A stretch of 64,000 nt of DNA, taken from assembly GCA_902493385.1 (NCBI GenBank), contig CABUPO010000011.1, positions 1 through 64,000 on the forward strand. The letters are read 5' to 3'. The notes beneath the pieces were generated by a model, which ran no database searches, was not told where the DNA came from, and saw only the letters and a program-made list of their open reading frames with translations. The translations under genes and the position numbers were made by a program. Positions 51,769 through 61,528 of the stretch are shown in pieces; positions within the stretch are counted from its first letter, which is position 1; each line of letters starts with the position of its first letter. The stretch is from an uncultured Lachnospiraceae bacterium. Its GTDB lineage: Bacteria > Bacillota > Clostridia > Lachnospirales > Lachnospiraceae.

Positions 51769-54078
51769 ATGAAAAAACCTGAAATATTATCACCCGGCGG
51801 GAGTATAGACAGTATTCATGCGGCTGTTAATGCGGGGTGCGATGCTGTCTATGTCAGCGGCAGAAAATACGGGGCAAGGGCATTTGCCGATAATCCTGAT
51901 GATTCGGATTTGGTTTCGGTTATTGACGACGTCCATTTTTATAATAAAAAAATATACATCACAGTTAATACTGTGTTTAATCAGAATGATTTCAAAGATT
52001 TCTACAGATATATGAAGCTTATATATGAGGCAGGTGCAGATGCCGTCATAGTACAGGATCTCGGTGTTATGAATTTTATTCATAACGAATTCCCTGATAT
52101 GCCAATACATGCAAGTACACAAATGAATATTATGCAGGCTAAAGGCGCGAATCTACTTAAGCCTTACGGAGTTACCCGTGTGGTTCCCGCGCGTGAATTA
52201 AGCTTTGCGGAGCTTCTTAAAATGCGAAAAGAGACGGATATGGAGATTGAAATGTTTGTTCAGGGCGCGCTCTGCTTTTCGTGTTCGGGCCAGTGCCTGA
52301 TGAGCAGCCTTATCGGAGGGCGAAGCGGCAATAAAGGCGCGTGCGCGCAGCCATGTCGGAAAATGTACAGGAAAGAGGATGGTAAGGCCGCATATTATTT
52401 AAGCCTTAAGGATTTATGTACTCTGCGCCATATTCCTGAGCTTATTAATCTTTCGGTTGATTCATTTAAGATAGAAGGCAGAATGAAAAAACCTGAGTAT
52501 GTTGCGCTTACAACACATTTATACAGAAAATACACCGATTTGTATTGCCGGCTTGGCGATAGTGGTTATAAGAAAGAGATAGCAGAATCAGATGAACTTA
52601 ACAAGGATATAGAGTTTCTTAAGGATATATATAACAGAGGCGGATTTACATGTGGATATCTTACCGGCGAATCCGGCAGGAAAAATATGCTCTCTGCGGA
52701 CAGGCCTAATCATCTTGGCCTTTTCGTCGGTAAAGTTGTCAGAAATATACCTGAAAAAGGAAAAGCAGAATTAAAATTCTCATCAGAATGCCATCCTCAG
52801 GATATCCTTGAAATAAGAGATAAGGATTGTAATGTGCTTCATGAGCATACGCTTAAGGAGCATTTGGATATTGGAGACAGTCTGATAATTAATACCGGTT
52901 ATAACCGTAAAAAAATCAAAAATAACTGTGATGTTATCAGGGTACGCAACGAATACCTTATTAACAGCCTGCTTGATAAATATAAGACAACGCTTCCGTT
53001 ATGCGGAATAAGCGGAGAGTTTTGTGCAAAAGAAGGAAATAATGCGGTTTTACGCGTGTGCCTGACAAAAGATTATCACAAACAGGCTGTAATATACGGA
53101 GATATTATCAGTAAAGCCTTAAAACATCCTACGTCCACAGATGATATATACGATAAGGTCATGGTTTCTGCAGATACTCTGTTTGTATGGGATGAGCTTA
53201 ATGTAGATATTGACAATAATGTTTTTATTCCGGCGGGAATGCTAAAATCCATGCGCAGAGACGCGCTTTTAAGGCTTTATTCATGTATTACAGAGTCTTA
53301 TCACAGAACCGCGCCAAAAAGGGCTGAAATGGCGGCGCACATTCCTTATGAATATATTCGGAACGCCAAAAAGACTGTTATAGCAGAAGTAAGGACACAA
53401 GAACAGTATAATGCGGTAAATGAATCAGGTATTGTTGACGAGATTTATATACACATTGAGGATATGCTGCAAAGCGATGTAATAAGCCTCCTTTCGCGTG
53501 CAGACAGACCCGTATATCTTGTTATGCCCCGGATATTCAGGTCAGAAGGCGAACAGTATTTTAAAGATAATTACGATATAGGTATATTATCAGGATATGA
53601 CAGCTTTAAAGGCTTTGTAGTATGCACGCTTTCAGAGCTGGCGCTCCTTTGTGAATATAAAAGAGAATTTAATTTTGATATACGCTCAGCGGACAATTTG
53701 TATGTCAGAAATTCTTATGCACAAAGCGCAGTCTTATCGCTTGGAGCAGACAAGTGTTCGGTGTCTGTCGAAATGACTGAAGCGGAGCTTGTTAATATGG
53801 AATTTGATGCTGATGCTGCAATATATAAAAGAGCTTCGGCAATGATAACTATAATAAAGTATGACGATACGAAAAGGCTGTACGATTCATACGGCAATGC
53901 ATATTATGTTATCTGGCATAATAATTACGGATATACTGAAATTATGCATTATGATATTATTGATTTGATTGATACAAAAGCGCCTGCACACGCAGGTGCG
54001 TTAAGGGCTGTGTTCTCATTTGAGAACAAGTCTGACGTACTGAAAGTTTTGGAAAGGATAAAGAACAGGTTAGTATGA
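51769..54078 (+). CDS. U32 family peptidase with extra C-terminal domain
   Basis: A 769-residue protein. The U32 core (residues 1-320) has ILSPGGSIDSIHAAVNAGCDAVYVSG, HASTQMNI, ELSF and the Cys-rich block GALCFSCSGQCLMSSLIGGRSGNKGACAQPCR with four Cys that may bind an Fe-S cluster; SFKIEGRMKKPEYV follows. A DUF3656-type domain and a less-known region complete the chain. Members of this family include the hydroxylases RlhA/UbiU, so a tRNA/rRNA modification role is as likely as proteolysis. ftsW-type gene overlaps by 4 bp. Confidence 0.88.
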   Translation: MKKPEILSPGGSIDSIHAAVNAGCDAVYVSGRKYGARAFADNPDDSDLVSVIDDVHFYNKKIYITVNTVFNQNDFKDFYRYMKLIYEAGADAVIVQDLGVMNFIHNEFPDMPIHASTQMNIMQAKGANLLKPYGVTRVVPARELSFAELLKMRKETDMEIEMFVQGALCFSCSGQCLMSSLIGGRSGNKGACAQPCRKMYRKEDGKAAYYLSLKDLCTLRHIPELINLSVDSFKIEGRMKKPEYVALTTHLYRKYTDLYCRLGDSGYKKEIAESDELNKDIEFLKDIYNRGGFTCGYLTGESGRKNMLSADRPNHLGLFVGKVVRNIPEKGKAELKFSSECHPQDILEIRDKDCNVLHEHTLKEHLDIGDSLIINTGYNRKKIKNNCDVIRVRNEYLINSLLDKYKTTLPLCGISGEFCAKEGNNAVLRVCLTKDYHKQAVIYGDIISKALKHPTSTDDIYDKVMVSADTLFVWDELNVDIDNNVFIPAGMLKSMRRDALLRLYSCITESYHRTAPKRAEMAAHIPYEYIRNAKKTVIAEVRTQEQYNAVNESGIVDEIYIHIEDMLQSDVISLLSRADRPVYLVMPRIFRSEGEQYFKDNYDIGILSGYDSFKGFVVCTLSELALLCEYKREFNFDIRSADNLYVRNSYAQSAVLSLGADKCSVSVEMTEAELVNMEFDADAAIYKRASAMITIIKYDDTKRLYDSYGNAYYVIWHNNYGYTEIMHYDIIDLIDTKAPAHAGALRAVFSFENKSDVLKVLERIKNRLV

Positions 54079-55361
54079 ATACCATTGCAAGTTTATGCGG
54101 TTATATAATAGTAATTGTTTTTGCATTATATACATTTTTCTGCTTCTATAAACAAAAAGCTCAGAGAACATGTATATATATTATAATGACGATTGCACAT
54201 ATACTTTTATACACTGTGAGCTGGGATTTTAATATAATTCTGTTGTATTTAGCGCAGCTTGTTATATATTCTCTTACATTTTTTATATACAGGATTTTCT
54301 ATAAAGGGCTTTCTAAGCTTATGCTTAATAATATGATTATGCTTATTATGACAGGTATATTTATGCTTGAGCGTATTGAAATAGAATATGCGGTAAAACA
54401 GCTGTCAATAGCCACGCTTGGACTTGCCGTATGCGTTTTTGTTCCTTTTATAATTAAAAAATTCCCGTACTTTGATAAGCTTGGATGGCAGTATGGAATT
54501 ATAGGAATATTGCTTCTGCTTGTGACGTTTGTATTTGCAGAGGAAATACATGGCGCTAAAAACTGGATAGTTATATCGGGTATAGCTTTTCAGCCGTCTG
54601 AATTTGTCAAGATATTATACGTATTTTTTGCTGCGGCGCTCCTTACGAAAAAGAACAATTTCAGGCATATTGTAATTGTAACGGCAGTAGCTGCATTGCA
54701 TGTTATGGTACTGATTGTTGAAAAGGATTTGGGAGGAGCATTAATATTTTTTATAACATATCTGTTCCTTCTGGTATCGGCGACCGGTAATTACCTGTAT
54801 CTGCTTTTGGGTATGATATGCGGCTCGGGCGCGTCTGTTGCGGCATATCATCTGTTTTCGCATGTTAAAACAAGAGTGCTCGCATGGAAAGACCCATTCA
54901 GTATCATTGATACAGGCGGATATCAGATAACCCAGTCTATGTTCGCCATAGCGTCTGGAGGTCTTTTCGGACTGGGACTCGGAAGAGGCATCTCTGAAAA
55001 AATCCCTGTAGTTGAAAGTGATTTTATATTTGCAGCGATATGCGAGGAGCTGGGTGGAGTTTTTGCCTTATGCCTTCTTATGGTATACATAAGCTGTTTT
55101 ATTATGATTGTAAATATTTCCATGAAGATTAATAATATTTTTTTCAAGTTTACTGCGCTCGGACTTGGAATAGAATTTATATTTCAGACCTTTCTTGCAG
55201 TTGGCGGCGTTACAAAATTTATTCCGTCTACCGGAGTTACGCTGCCGTTTATAAGCTATGGCGGAAGTTCGGTTCTAAGCACTATTATTTTGTTTTCAAT
55301 TATACAGGGCATGTATGTGCTTAATAAAAGCGAGGTAGATAAAAATGCCAAAACACAATAA
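54075..55361 (+). CDS. FtsW/RodA/SpoVE-family peptidoglycan polymerase
   Basis: A 428-residue SEDS protein with about 12 helices. Typical blocks: GAKNWIVISGIAFQPSEFVKI, VEKDLGGALIFFITYL, YQITQSMFAIASGGLFGLGLGRG, ESDFIFAAICEELG and TGVTLPFISYGGSS. These glycosyltransferases polymerise lipid II together with a class B PBP, here encoded by the next gene with 17 bp overlap. Whether it serves division or elongation cannot be told. Confidence 0.92.
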   Translation: MNTIASLCGYIIVIVFALYTFFCFYKQKAQRTCIYIIMTIAHILLYTVSWDFNIILLYLAQLVIYSLTFFIYRIFYKGLSKLMLNNMIMLIMTGIFMLERIEIEYAVKQLSIATLGLAVCVFVPFIIKKFPYFDKLGWQYGIIGILLLLVTFVFAEEIHGAKNWIVISGIAFQPSEFVKILYVFFAAALLTKKNNFRHIVIVTAVAALHVMVLIVEKDLGGALIFFITYLFLLVSATGNYLYLLLGMICGSGASVAAYHLFSHVKTRVLAWKDPFSIIDTGGYQITQSMFAIASGGLFGLGLGRGISEKIPVVESDFIFAAICEELGGVFALCLLMVYISCFIMIVNISMKINNIFFKFTALGLGIEFIFQTFLAVGGVTKFIPSTGVTLPFISYGGSSVLSTIILFSIIQGMYVLNKSEVDKNAKTQ

Positions 55362-56742
55362 ACATATAACTATAATTTCATATGGCTTTATAATTATATT
55401 TTCATGTCTGTTAGTATATTTTTCAATATTTGTGCTGCGCGATAACAGTAAGCTTCTTAATAATCCGTATAATAAAACGGATGATATTATGGCTGACCGC
55501 GTAAAACGCGGAAACATTCTTGCAGCAGGCGGTGAGATTATTGCTGAAAGCATTACGGATTCAGATGGAAATGAGATAAGAAGCTATCCTTACGACAATA
55601 TATTTGCACATGCTGCGGGCTACTATGACAAGGGACGAACGGGACTTGAATATTCATATAATTCCTATTTGCTTACTTCTACGATTAATCCAATCTCTAA
55701 GGCTTTAAAAGAGCTTGAAGGCAGCAAAAATCCGGGCGACAGCCTTGTTACGACCCTGGATGTCACACTTCAAAAATGTGCTTTTCAGGCGCTTGGAAGC
55801 AGAAAGGGCGCGGTAATTGCTATGAATCCTGACACCGGCGCGATACTTGCAATGGTTTCAAAGCCGGATTATAATCCTAACACAATAGCAGCAGACTGGA
55901 CCAGACTTAATACGGATGAAGATAATTCTCCGCTTCTTAACCGTGCCACACAGGGCTTGTACCCTCCGGGTTCTACATTTAAAACGCTTACGCTTTTGGA
56001 ATATATACGTGAAAATAGTAATTATAACGACTATTCATTCAAATGTAAGGGTCAGTTAAGCATAGATGACTATAAAATTAACTGTCACAATAAAAAGGTA
56101 CACGGAGTGCAGGATATTAAGAGGGCGTTTGCCAACTCATGTAACAGCGCGTTTGCTGACATAGGACTTTCTCTTGATATTAAGTCATTGAGGTCTCTGT
56201 GTAAAAGCATGCTTTTTAATACTGAGCTTCCAGTAACGCTTCAATATAAGCAGAGCAGTTTTTCGTTAAAGCAGTCAAACGATACCGGAGAAAAAATGCA
56301 GACTTTTATAGGACAGGGAAGAACACTGATAACGCCTCTTCACAATCTGCTTATAATATCCTCATTTGCAAACGGAGGCTATATTACGGCTCCTTATATT
56401 GCGGATAAAATGATTAATGAAAGCGGAAATACCGTAAGAAATTTTTCTGATCAAAAGAAAATTCAGGTTATGAGTCCAGAGGAAAATGAATTTATGAACG
56501 AGTGCTTAAGAGAGGTTGTTACGTCGGGCACTGCAAGCTCTCTGTCAGGTAAAGCTTATACGGCATATGGAAAAACCGGTACGGCTGAATATGATTCCTC
56601 CGGTAAATCACACGCATGGTTTATGGGTTATGCCGAAAAAGACGGGAAAAAAATTGCAGTAAGTATTATTGTAGAGGGTGTGGGTACGGGAAGTGATTAC
56701 GCCGTTCCTATTGCCGGAAAATTATTTGACGCATACTATTGA
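55345..56742 (+). CDS. Class B penicillin-binding protein (PbpA/FtsI type)
   Basis: A 465-residue protein with one N-terminal membrane helix, a short non-catalytic region (RGNILAAGGEIIAES) and a transpeptidase domain: SxxK in PPGSTFKTLT (about residue 209), SxN in SCNSAF and KTG in YGKTGTAEYD (about 409). It cross-links peptidoglycan. The length and layout match the short PbpA of actinobacteria and Clostridia that pairs with an adjacent SEDS protein. Confidence 0.92.
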   Translation: MPKHNKHITIISYGFIIIFSCLLVYFSIFVLRDNSKLLNNPYNKTDDIMADRVKRGNILAAGGEIIAESITDSDGNEIRSYPYDNIFAHAAGYYDKGRTGLEYSYNSYLLTSTINPISKALKELEGSKNPGDSLVTTLDVTLQKCAFQALGSRKGAVIAMNPDTGAILAMVSKPDYNPNTIAADWTRLNTDEDNSPLLNRATQGLYPPGSTFKTLTLLEYIRENSNYNDYSFKCKGQLSIDDYKINCHNKKVHGVQDIKRAFANSCNSAFADIGLSLDIKSLRSLCKSMLFNTELPVTLQYKQSSFSLKQSNDTGEKMQTFIGQGRTLITPLHNLLIISSFANGGYITAPYIADKMINESGNTVRNFSDQKKIQVMSPEENEFMNECLREVVTSGTASSLSGKAYTAYGKTGTAEYDSSGKSHAWFMGYAEKDGKKIAVSIIVEGVGTGSDYAVPIAGKLFDAYY

Positions 56743-56832
56743 AATATAATATGTATTTATGATATACTTTATATAGATTTTGTATTTTATTATAGTCACA
56801 CCACATATAAGACGCCTGCAGGAGGAATTGCA

Positions 56833-57285
56833 ATGATTGAAGCAACAAGCTGTGGCGGCGTGGTTATTTTCCGTGGCAAAATTCTGCTGTTATACAAGAA
56901 TTACAAGAATAAGTATGAAGGCTGGGTTCTGCCTAAAGGAACTGTAGAAGAAGGAGAGGAATATAAAGAGACGGCGCTCCGCGAAGTAAACGAGGAATCC
57001 GGCGCAGACGCACAGATAATCAAGTACGTAGGTAAAAGTCAGTATTCATTCAGCGCACAGAACGACACTGTTTTAAAGGATGTCCATTGGTACCTTATGA
57101 TGGCTGACAGCTACTACAGCAAACCACAACGCGAGGAATATTTCGTTGATTCCGGATATTATAAGTATCATGAAGCTTATCATCTGCTGAAGTTCATTAA
57201 TGAAAAGCAGATTCTTGAAAAGGCTTATACTGAATATCTTGATTTAAAAAAGAGTAATCTATGGGGCAACAGGAAATATTTCTGA
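56833..57285 (+). CDS. Nudix hydrolase
   Basis: A 150-residue Nudix protein with the box GTVEEGEEYKETALREVNEESGA (G-x5-E-x7-REVxEExG), at about residues 36-58. The SCGGVVIF start and FVDSGYYKYHEAYHLL end are typical of a conserved Clostridial group near glycolytic genes; the substrate is not known, with diadenosine polyphosphates or capped RNA as possibilities. AGGAGG lies 8 bp before the ATG. A terminator follows. Confidence 0.88.
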   Translation: MIEATSCGGVVIFRGKILLLYKNYKNKYEGWVLPKGTVEEGEEYKETALREVNEESGADAQIIKYVGKSQYSFSAQNDTVLKDVHWYLMMADSYYSKPQREEYFVDSGYYKYHEAYHLLKFINEKQILEKAYTEYLDLKKSNLWGNRKYF

Positions 57286-57308
57286 TTTTTAACAGCAATT
57301 TTTAACAG

Positions 57309-57344
57309 CTTCCATGAACCATTACGGTTTCATGGAAGTTTTTT
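57309..57344 (+). terminator. Terminator after the Nudix gene
   Basis: CTTCCATGAACC (57309-57320) pairs with GGTTTCATGGAAG (57326-57338) with one bulged T, followed by six T residues. Confidence 0.9.
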
Positions 57345-57435
57345 CGCAGAAAAAAGAATCTCAGGCATAACCCCTGGGAGAATGCGTGACCTGGCAAAGG
57401 TTTTTGCCTAAAATATAACAAAAATGGAAATCGGG

Positions 57436-57464
57436 TTGAAATACGTGATTTATTCTGTTATAAT
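57436..57464 (+). promoter_or_regulatory. Promoter of the phosphofructokinase gene
   Basis: TTGAAA (57436-57441), 17-bp spacer, TATAAT (57459-57464), about 45 bp before the start. Confidence 0.7.
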
Positions 57465-57510
57465 ACAGAAACGTAAATAAACTAATTATAATTTTTCGGA
57501 GGTAATGAAA

Positions 57511-58737
57511 ATGGGTAAGAACATTGTTGTTGGACAGTCTGGCGGACCGACAGCCGTTATTAATTCTTCTGTTGCAGGTGTTTATTCACAGGCTAAGAAG
57601 CTTGGGATTGACAAAGTATATGGAATGGTTCATGGAATTGAAGGATTTCTTGAAGACCAGCTTTGCGATCTTGACGATTACCTTGCAGCGCCTGCAGGTG
57701 TTGAGATGTTAAAGAGAACTCCATCAGCATTTCTTGGATCATGTCGTTTTAAGATGCCTAAAATCGAAGGAAACGAAGAAGTGTATGAGAAAGTTTTTGA
57801 AGTTATGGAAAAGCATGATATTGAGTATCTTTTCTATTGCGGCGGTAATGATTCAATGGATACTGTAAAGATGCTTTCTGATTATGCGGCAGCTCATGGA
57901 AAGAGCCAGAGATTTGTAGGAGTACCTAAGACTGTAGATAATGATCTTCCTATAACTGACCATTGCCCTGGTTATGGTTCGGCAGCAAAATATATTGCAA
58001 CATCACTTAAAGAAGTAATTCGTGATAATTCTTCTTTCGGAGCTAAAAAGCCTACTGTAGTTGTCGTAGAAATTATGGGACGTAACGCGGGATGGCTGAC
58101 AGCTGCCGCAGCGCTTGCAAAAGGAGCTGACTGTGAAGGCGTTGATGCAATATATCTTCCGGAGAGAGTGTTTGATATTGATAAATTCGTTGACAAAGTT
58201 AAGGAGCTTTCTAAGACCAAATCCTCAATTGTTATAGCAGTATCAGAGGGAGTTAAGCTTGCTGACGGACGTTATGTATGCGAAGTTGGCAGAGAAGTTG
58301 CCGTTGATGCATTCGGACATAAGCAGATGTCGGGTACAGCTGTTAAGCTTGCTGATATCGTTGCTGAAAGGACGGGACTTAAGACAAGAGCAATTGAGTT
58401 TTCAACTCTTCAGAGAGCTGCAACACATATTGCTTCACTTACCGATATTAACGAAGCTTTTCAGGTTGGAGCAGATGCAGTTAAAGCCGCAGACGCAGGA
58501 AAGACCGCTATGATGATAACTCTTGACAGAAATGGTGAAGATCCATATCAGTGTGGGACAAGCGCGCATGATATCCATGATATAGCTAATGTTGAAAGAA
58601 AAGTTCCTGACGAGTGGATTACAGAAGACGGCTGCGGACTTACTGATGATTTTGAAAAATATGCGAGACCGCTTATCATGGGAGAACTTACGCCTCTTTA
58701 CGCAAATGGACTTCCGGTTCATCTTGTAAGAAAATAA
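57511..58737 (+). CDS. pfp: 6-phosphofructokinase, pyrophosphate-dependent type
   Basis: A 408-residue PFK-family protein. VGQSGGPTAVINSS opens the chain. GGNDSMDT and VPKTVDNDL are the phosphoryl-donor loops; the Lys in PKTVDNDL replaces the Gly of ATP enzymes and points to pyrophosphate. EIMGRNAGW binds the sugar phosphate. It interconverts fructose-6-phosphate and fructose-1,6-bisphosphate reversibly. GGAGG at 57498-57502 fits ATG 57511 better than ATG 57505. The aldolase follows. Confidence 0.92.
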   Translation: MGKNIVVGQSGGPTAVINSSVAGVYSQAKKLGIDKVYGMVHGIEGFLEDQLCDLDDYLAAPAGVEMLKRTPSAFLGSCRFKMPKIEGNEEVYEKVFEVMEKHDIEYLFYCGGNDSMDTVKMLSDYAAAHGKSQRFVGVPKTVDNDLPITDHCPGYGSAAKYIATSLKEVIRDNSSFGAKKPTVVVVEIMGRNAGWLTAAAALAKGADCEGVDAIYLPERVFDIDKFVDKVKELSKTKSSIVIAVSEGVKLADGRYVCEVGREVAVDAFGHKQMSGTAVKLADIVAERTGLKTRAIEFSTLQRAATHIASLTDINEAFQVGADAVKAADAGKTAMMITLDRNGEDPYQCGTSAHDIHDIANVERKVPDEWITEDGCGLTDDFEKYARPLIMGELTPLYANGLPVHLVRK

Positions 58738-58838
58738 TATCTGCGTCTGACATTAACAATACGGACATTTGGTGAAGGGCGTTGTCTCACAGATAATGCC
58801 TTACGCCTGTTAATAAAATGAGAAAAGGAGATAATAAA

Positions 58839-59807
58839 ATGGCATTAGTAACAACAACAGAGATGTTTAAGAAAGCTTACGATGGCGGATATGCTATTGG
58901 CGCTTTTAATGTTAACAACATGGAAATCGTTCAGGGTATTACAGAGGCTGCCGGAGAGTTAAAGAGCCCTGTTATCCTTCAGGTATCAAAGGGAGCGCGT
59001 GCTTATGCTAACCACACATATCTTGTTAAGTTAGTAGAGGCAGCTGTTGCTGAAAACCCTGATATCCCTATCGCACTTCACCTTGATCATGGTGATTCAT
59101 TTGAGCTTTGCAAGAGCTGTATTGACGGTGGATTTACATCAGTCATGATTGATGCATCTTCAAAGCCTTTTGAAGAGAATATCGCTCTTACAAAGCAGGT
59201 TGTTGAGTATGCTCATGCACATGGTGCAGTTGTAGAGGCTGAGCTTGGAACACTTGCAGGTGTAGAGGATGAGGTAGTAGTTGAAGCGGGCAAGGAGAGC
59301 TATACGCGTCCTGAAGAGGTTGAGGAATTTGTTGACAGAACCGGATGTGATTCGCTTGCAATCGCTATCGGAACATCACACGGAGCTTATAAGTTCACTG
59401 CTGCTCAGTGTACAAGAAATGAGAAAGGAATTCTTGTTCCGCCTCCGCTTCGTTTTGATGTGTTAAAGGGATGTATTGAAAAGCTGCCTGGATTCCCAAT
59501 CGTTCTTCATGGTTCATCATCAGTACCACAGGAATTCGTTAAGATGATAAATGAGAATGGCGGACAGATGCCGGATGCTATCGGTATTCCTGAGGATCAG
59601 CTTCGTGAAGCTGCTAAGCTTGCCGTATGTAAGATTAATATCGATTCAGATATCCGTCTTGCAATGACAGCAGTTATGCGTAAGTACTTCAATGAGCATC
59701 CAGACCACTTTGACCCACGTCAGTACCTTAAGCCGGCTCGCCAGGCTGTTAAGGATATGGTTGCACACAAGATTACTAATGTTCTTGGAAGTAACGGAAA
59801 GGCTTGA
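58839..59807 (+). CDS. fba: Fructose-bisphosphate aldolase, class II
   Basis: A 322-residue zinc aldolase: GAFNVNNMEIVQGITEAA, LHLDHGDSFELCK (Asp and His of the active site), GGFTSVMIDASS, VEAELGTLAGVED, and the late VLHGSSSVP with KINIDSDIRL. It splits the product of the preceding enzyme, so the pair is a glycolytic unit. GGAG at 58827-58830 sets ATG 58839; an in-frame ATG at 58818 precedes that site. A terminator follows. Confidence 0.96.
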   Translation: MALVTTTEMFKKAYDGGYAIGAFNVNNMEIVQGITEAAGELKSPVILQVSKGARAYANHTYLVKLVEAAVAENPDIPIALHLDHGDSFELCKSCIDGGFTSVMIDASSKPFEENIALTKQVVEYAHAHGAVVEAELGTLAGVEDEVVVEAGKESYTRPEEVEEFVDRTGCDSLAIAIGTSHGAYKFTAAQCTRNEKGILVPPPLRFDVLKGCIEKLPGFPIVLHGSSSVPQEFVKMINENGGQMPDAIGIPEDQLREAAKLAVCKINIDSDIRLAMTAVMRKYFNEHPDHFDPRQYLKPARQAVKDMVAHKITNVLGSNGKA

Positions 59808-59830
59808 TTGTAGGACAAGTACAATTTTTT

Positions 59831-59867
59831 CAGGTGTGGATTATATTATAATCTGCACCTGATTTTG
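59831..59867 (+). terminator. Terminator after the aldolase gene
   Basis: CAGGTGTGGATTAT (59831-59844) pairs with ATAATCTGCACCTG (59848-59861), with a G-T and a mismatch inside, followed by ATTTTGTTT. Confidence 0.8.
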
Positions 59868-59900
59868 TTTAAATATTAAAGGTATAGGGGATAACATCTG

Positions 59901-61007
59901 ATGTATGACTATCTAATAGTAGGAGCGGGATTGTTTGGCTCTGTATTTGCAAGAGAGATGATGGACGCCGGATATTCGTGTATGGTAATTGATAAAAGGA
60001 ACCATATAGGCGGTAATATATATACTGAAAACGTATGTGGAATTAATGTGCATAAGTATGGCGCGCATATTTTTCATACAAGTAACAGAGTAATATGGGA
60101 TTATATAGGCAGATTTGCAGAATTTAACAGATATACTAATTCGCCTGTAGCGCGTTATAAAAACGAATTATATAACCTGCCGTTTAATATGAATACATTT
60201 AATAAGCTATGGGGAGTTATAACTCCAAAAGAGGCTAAAGCAAAGATAGAAGAGCAGATTAAGGACTCCGGAATAAGTAATCCTTCTAATCTTGAGGAAC
60301 AGGCAATATCGCTGGTTGGAAAAGATATATATGAAAAGCTTATTAAAGGATATACAGAAAAGCAATGGGGAAAAAGAGCCTGTGAGCTTCCTTCGTTTAT
60401 TATAAAAAGACTTCCTGTCAGATTCACATATGACAATAATTATTTTAACGATACGTATCAGGGAATACCTGTAGGCGGATACACGCAGATTATAGAAAAG
60501 ATGCTTTTGGGAGCTGATATACGTCTTAACGCAGATTATTTCTCAGATAAAGAATATTATGACAGCCTTGCGGGAAAGGTTGTATTTACCGGAATGATAG
60601 ACGAATATTTTGATTACTGTTATGGAAAGCTTGAATACAGGACATTAAGATTTGAGAATGAAATTCTTAATACCGATAATTTTCAGGGCAATGCGGTAGT
60701 TAATTATACCGAATATGAGATTCCATATACAAGAATTATTGAACATAAACATTTTGAGAATACAGAATCAGATAAAACAATCATTACAAAAGAATTTCCG
60801 GAAAGCTGGACAGATAATTCTGAACCCTATTATCCGGTAAACGATGATAAGAACAACAAATTATATGAACAATACAGACGCCGTGCTGACAAAGCTGACA
60901 ATGTTATATTCGGCGGCAGGCTTGGAATGTACAGATATTTTGATATGCATAACGTAATACAGAAAGCGCTCAAATGTGCCGAAAACGAAAAGGAAAGACG
61001 GAAATAA
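59901..61007 (+). CDS. glf: UDP-galactopyranose mutase
   Basis: A 368-residue flavoprotein: YDYLIVGAGLFGSVFAREM (FAD-binding), RNHIGGN, HKYGAHIFHT, RYTNSPVARYKNELYNLPFNMNTF, GYTEKQWGK and the late FGGRLGMYRYFDMHN. It turns UDP-galactopyranose into UDP-galactofuranose for surface glycans. A polysaccharide containing galactofuranose is therefore likely; no galactofuranosyltransferase is obvious nearby. AGGGGAT is the probable ribosome site. Confidence 0.95.
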   Translation: MYDYLIVGAGLFGSVFAREMMDAGYSCMVIDKRNHIGGNIYTENVCGINVHKYGAHIFHTSNRVIWDYIGRFAEFNRYTNSPVARYKNELYNLPFNMNTFNKLWGVITPKEAKAKIEEQIKDSGISNPSNLEEQAISLVGKDIYEKLIKGYTEKQWGKRACELPSFIIKRLPVRFTYDNNYFNDTYQGIPVGGYTQIIEKMLLGADIRLNADYFSDKEYYDSLAGKVVFTGMIDEYFDYCYGKLEYRTLRFENEILNTDNFQGNAVVNYTEYEIPYTRIIEHKHFENTESDKTIITKEFPESWTDNSEPYYPVNDDKNNKLYEQYRRRADKADNVIFGGRLGMYRYFDMHNVIQKALKCAENEKERRK

Positions 61008-61528
61008 TGAAAAAATTATTATACCTTACATTTATACCCGCACTTTTTTGGATGTTCATTATATTTGGATTTTCAAAGGAGAGCGGAGGAGAAAGTTCCT
61101 CAATGAGTCTTGCCGTAACTCAGAAAATTGTCGATATAATTGATTTTAATGAACGGATGACTGAAGAAGAGTACGAACATATGGTTTCGATACTTCATAA
61201 TCCTGTAAGAAAAGCCGCGCATATGTCAGAATATGCTGTACTCGCATTTCTTATATATATTCCGCTGCTGCTTAATATAAGGTTCAAAAAAACATACGAA
61301 TATTTTATTGTTACAATACTCGTATGTCTGATTTATGCTGCTGCTGATGAGATACACCAGCTTTTTGTTCCGGGACGCGACGGCCGTATAACAGACGTAA
61401 TGATTGACAGTATCGGAAGTGTGGCGGCCTCATTAATTTTTTTGGGTATTCATAATTTCGCCCATAGAAAGATAGTAAGCAAACGCGAGCAGCGACTGCA
61501 TAGGAAGCAGCAGACACTCGGTAATTGA
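61007..61528 (+). CDS. VanZ-family membrane protein
   Basis: A 173-residue membrane protein with four to five helices and the VanZ pattern: FSKESG, RKAAHMSEYAVLAFLIY, then YAAADEIHQLFVPGRDGRITDVMIDSIGSVAAS. It starts at ATG 61007, sharing one base with the glf stop. It belongs to the phage shock-like VanZ subtype with the DEIHQ motif, unlike the VanZ at 12541. Its 3' end overlaps the convergent ligase gene by 96 bp. Confidence 0.88.
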   Translation: MKKLLYLTFIPALFWMFIIFGFSKESGGESSSMSLAVTQKIVDIIDFNERMTEEEYEHMVSILHNPVRKAAHMSEYAVLAFLIYIPLLLNIRFKKTYEYFIVTILVCLIYAAADEIHQLFVPGRDGRITDVMIDSIGSVAASLIFLGIHNFAHRKIVSKREQRLHRKQQTLGN

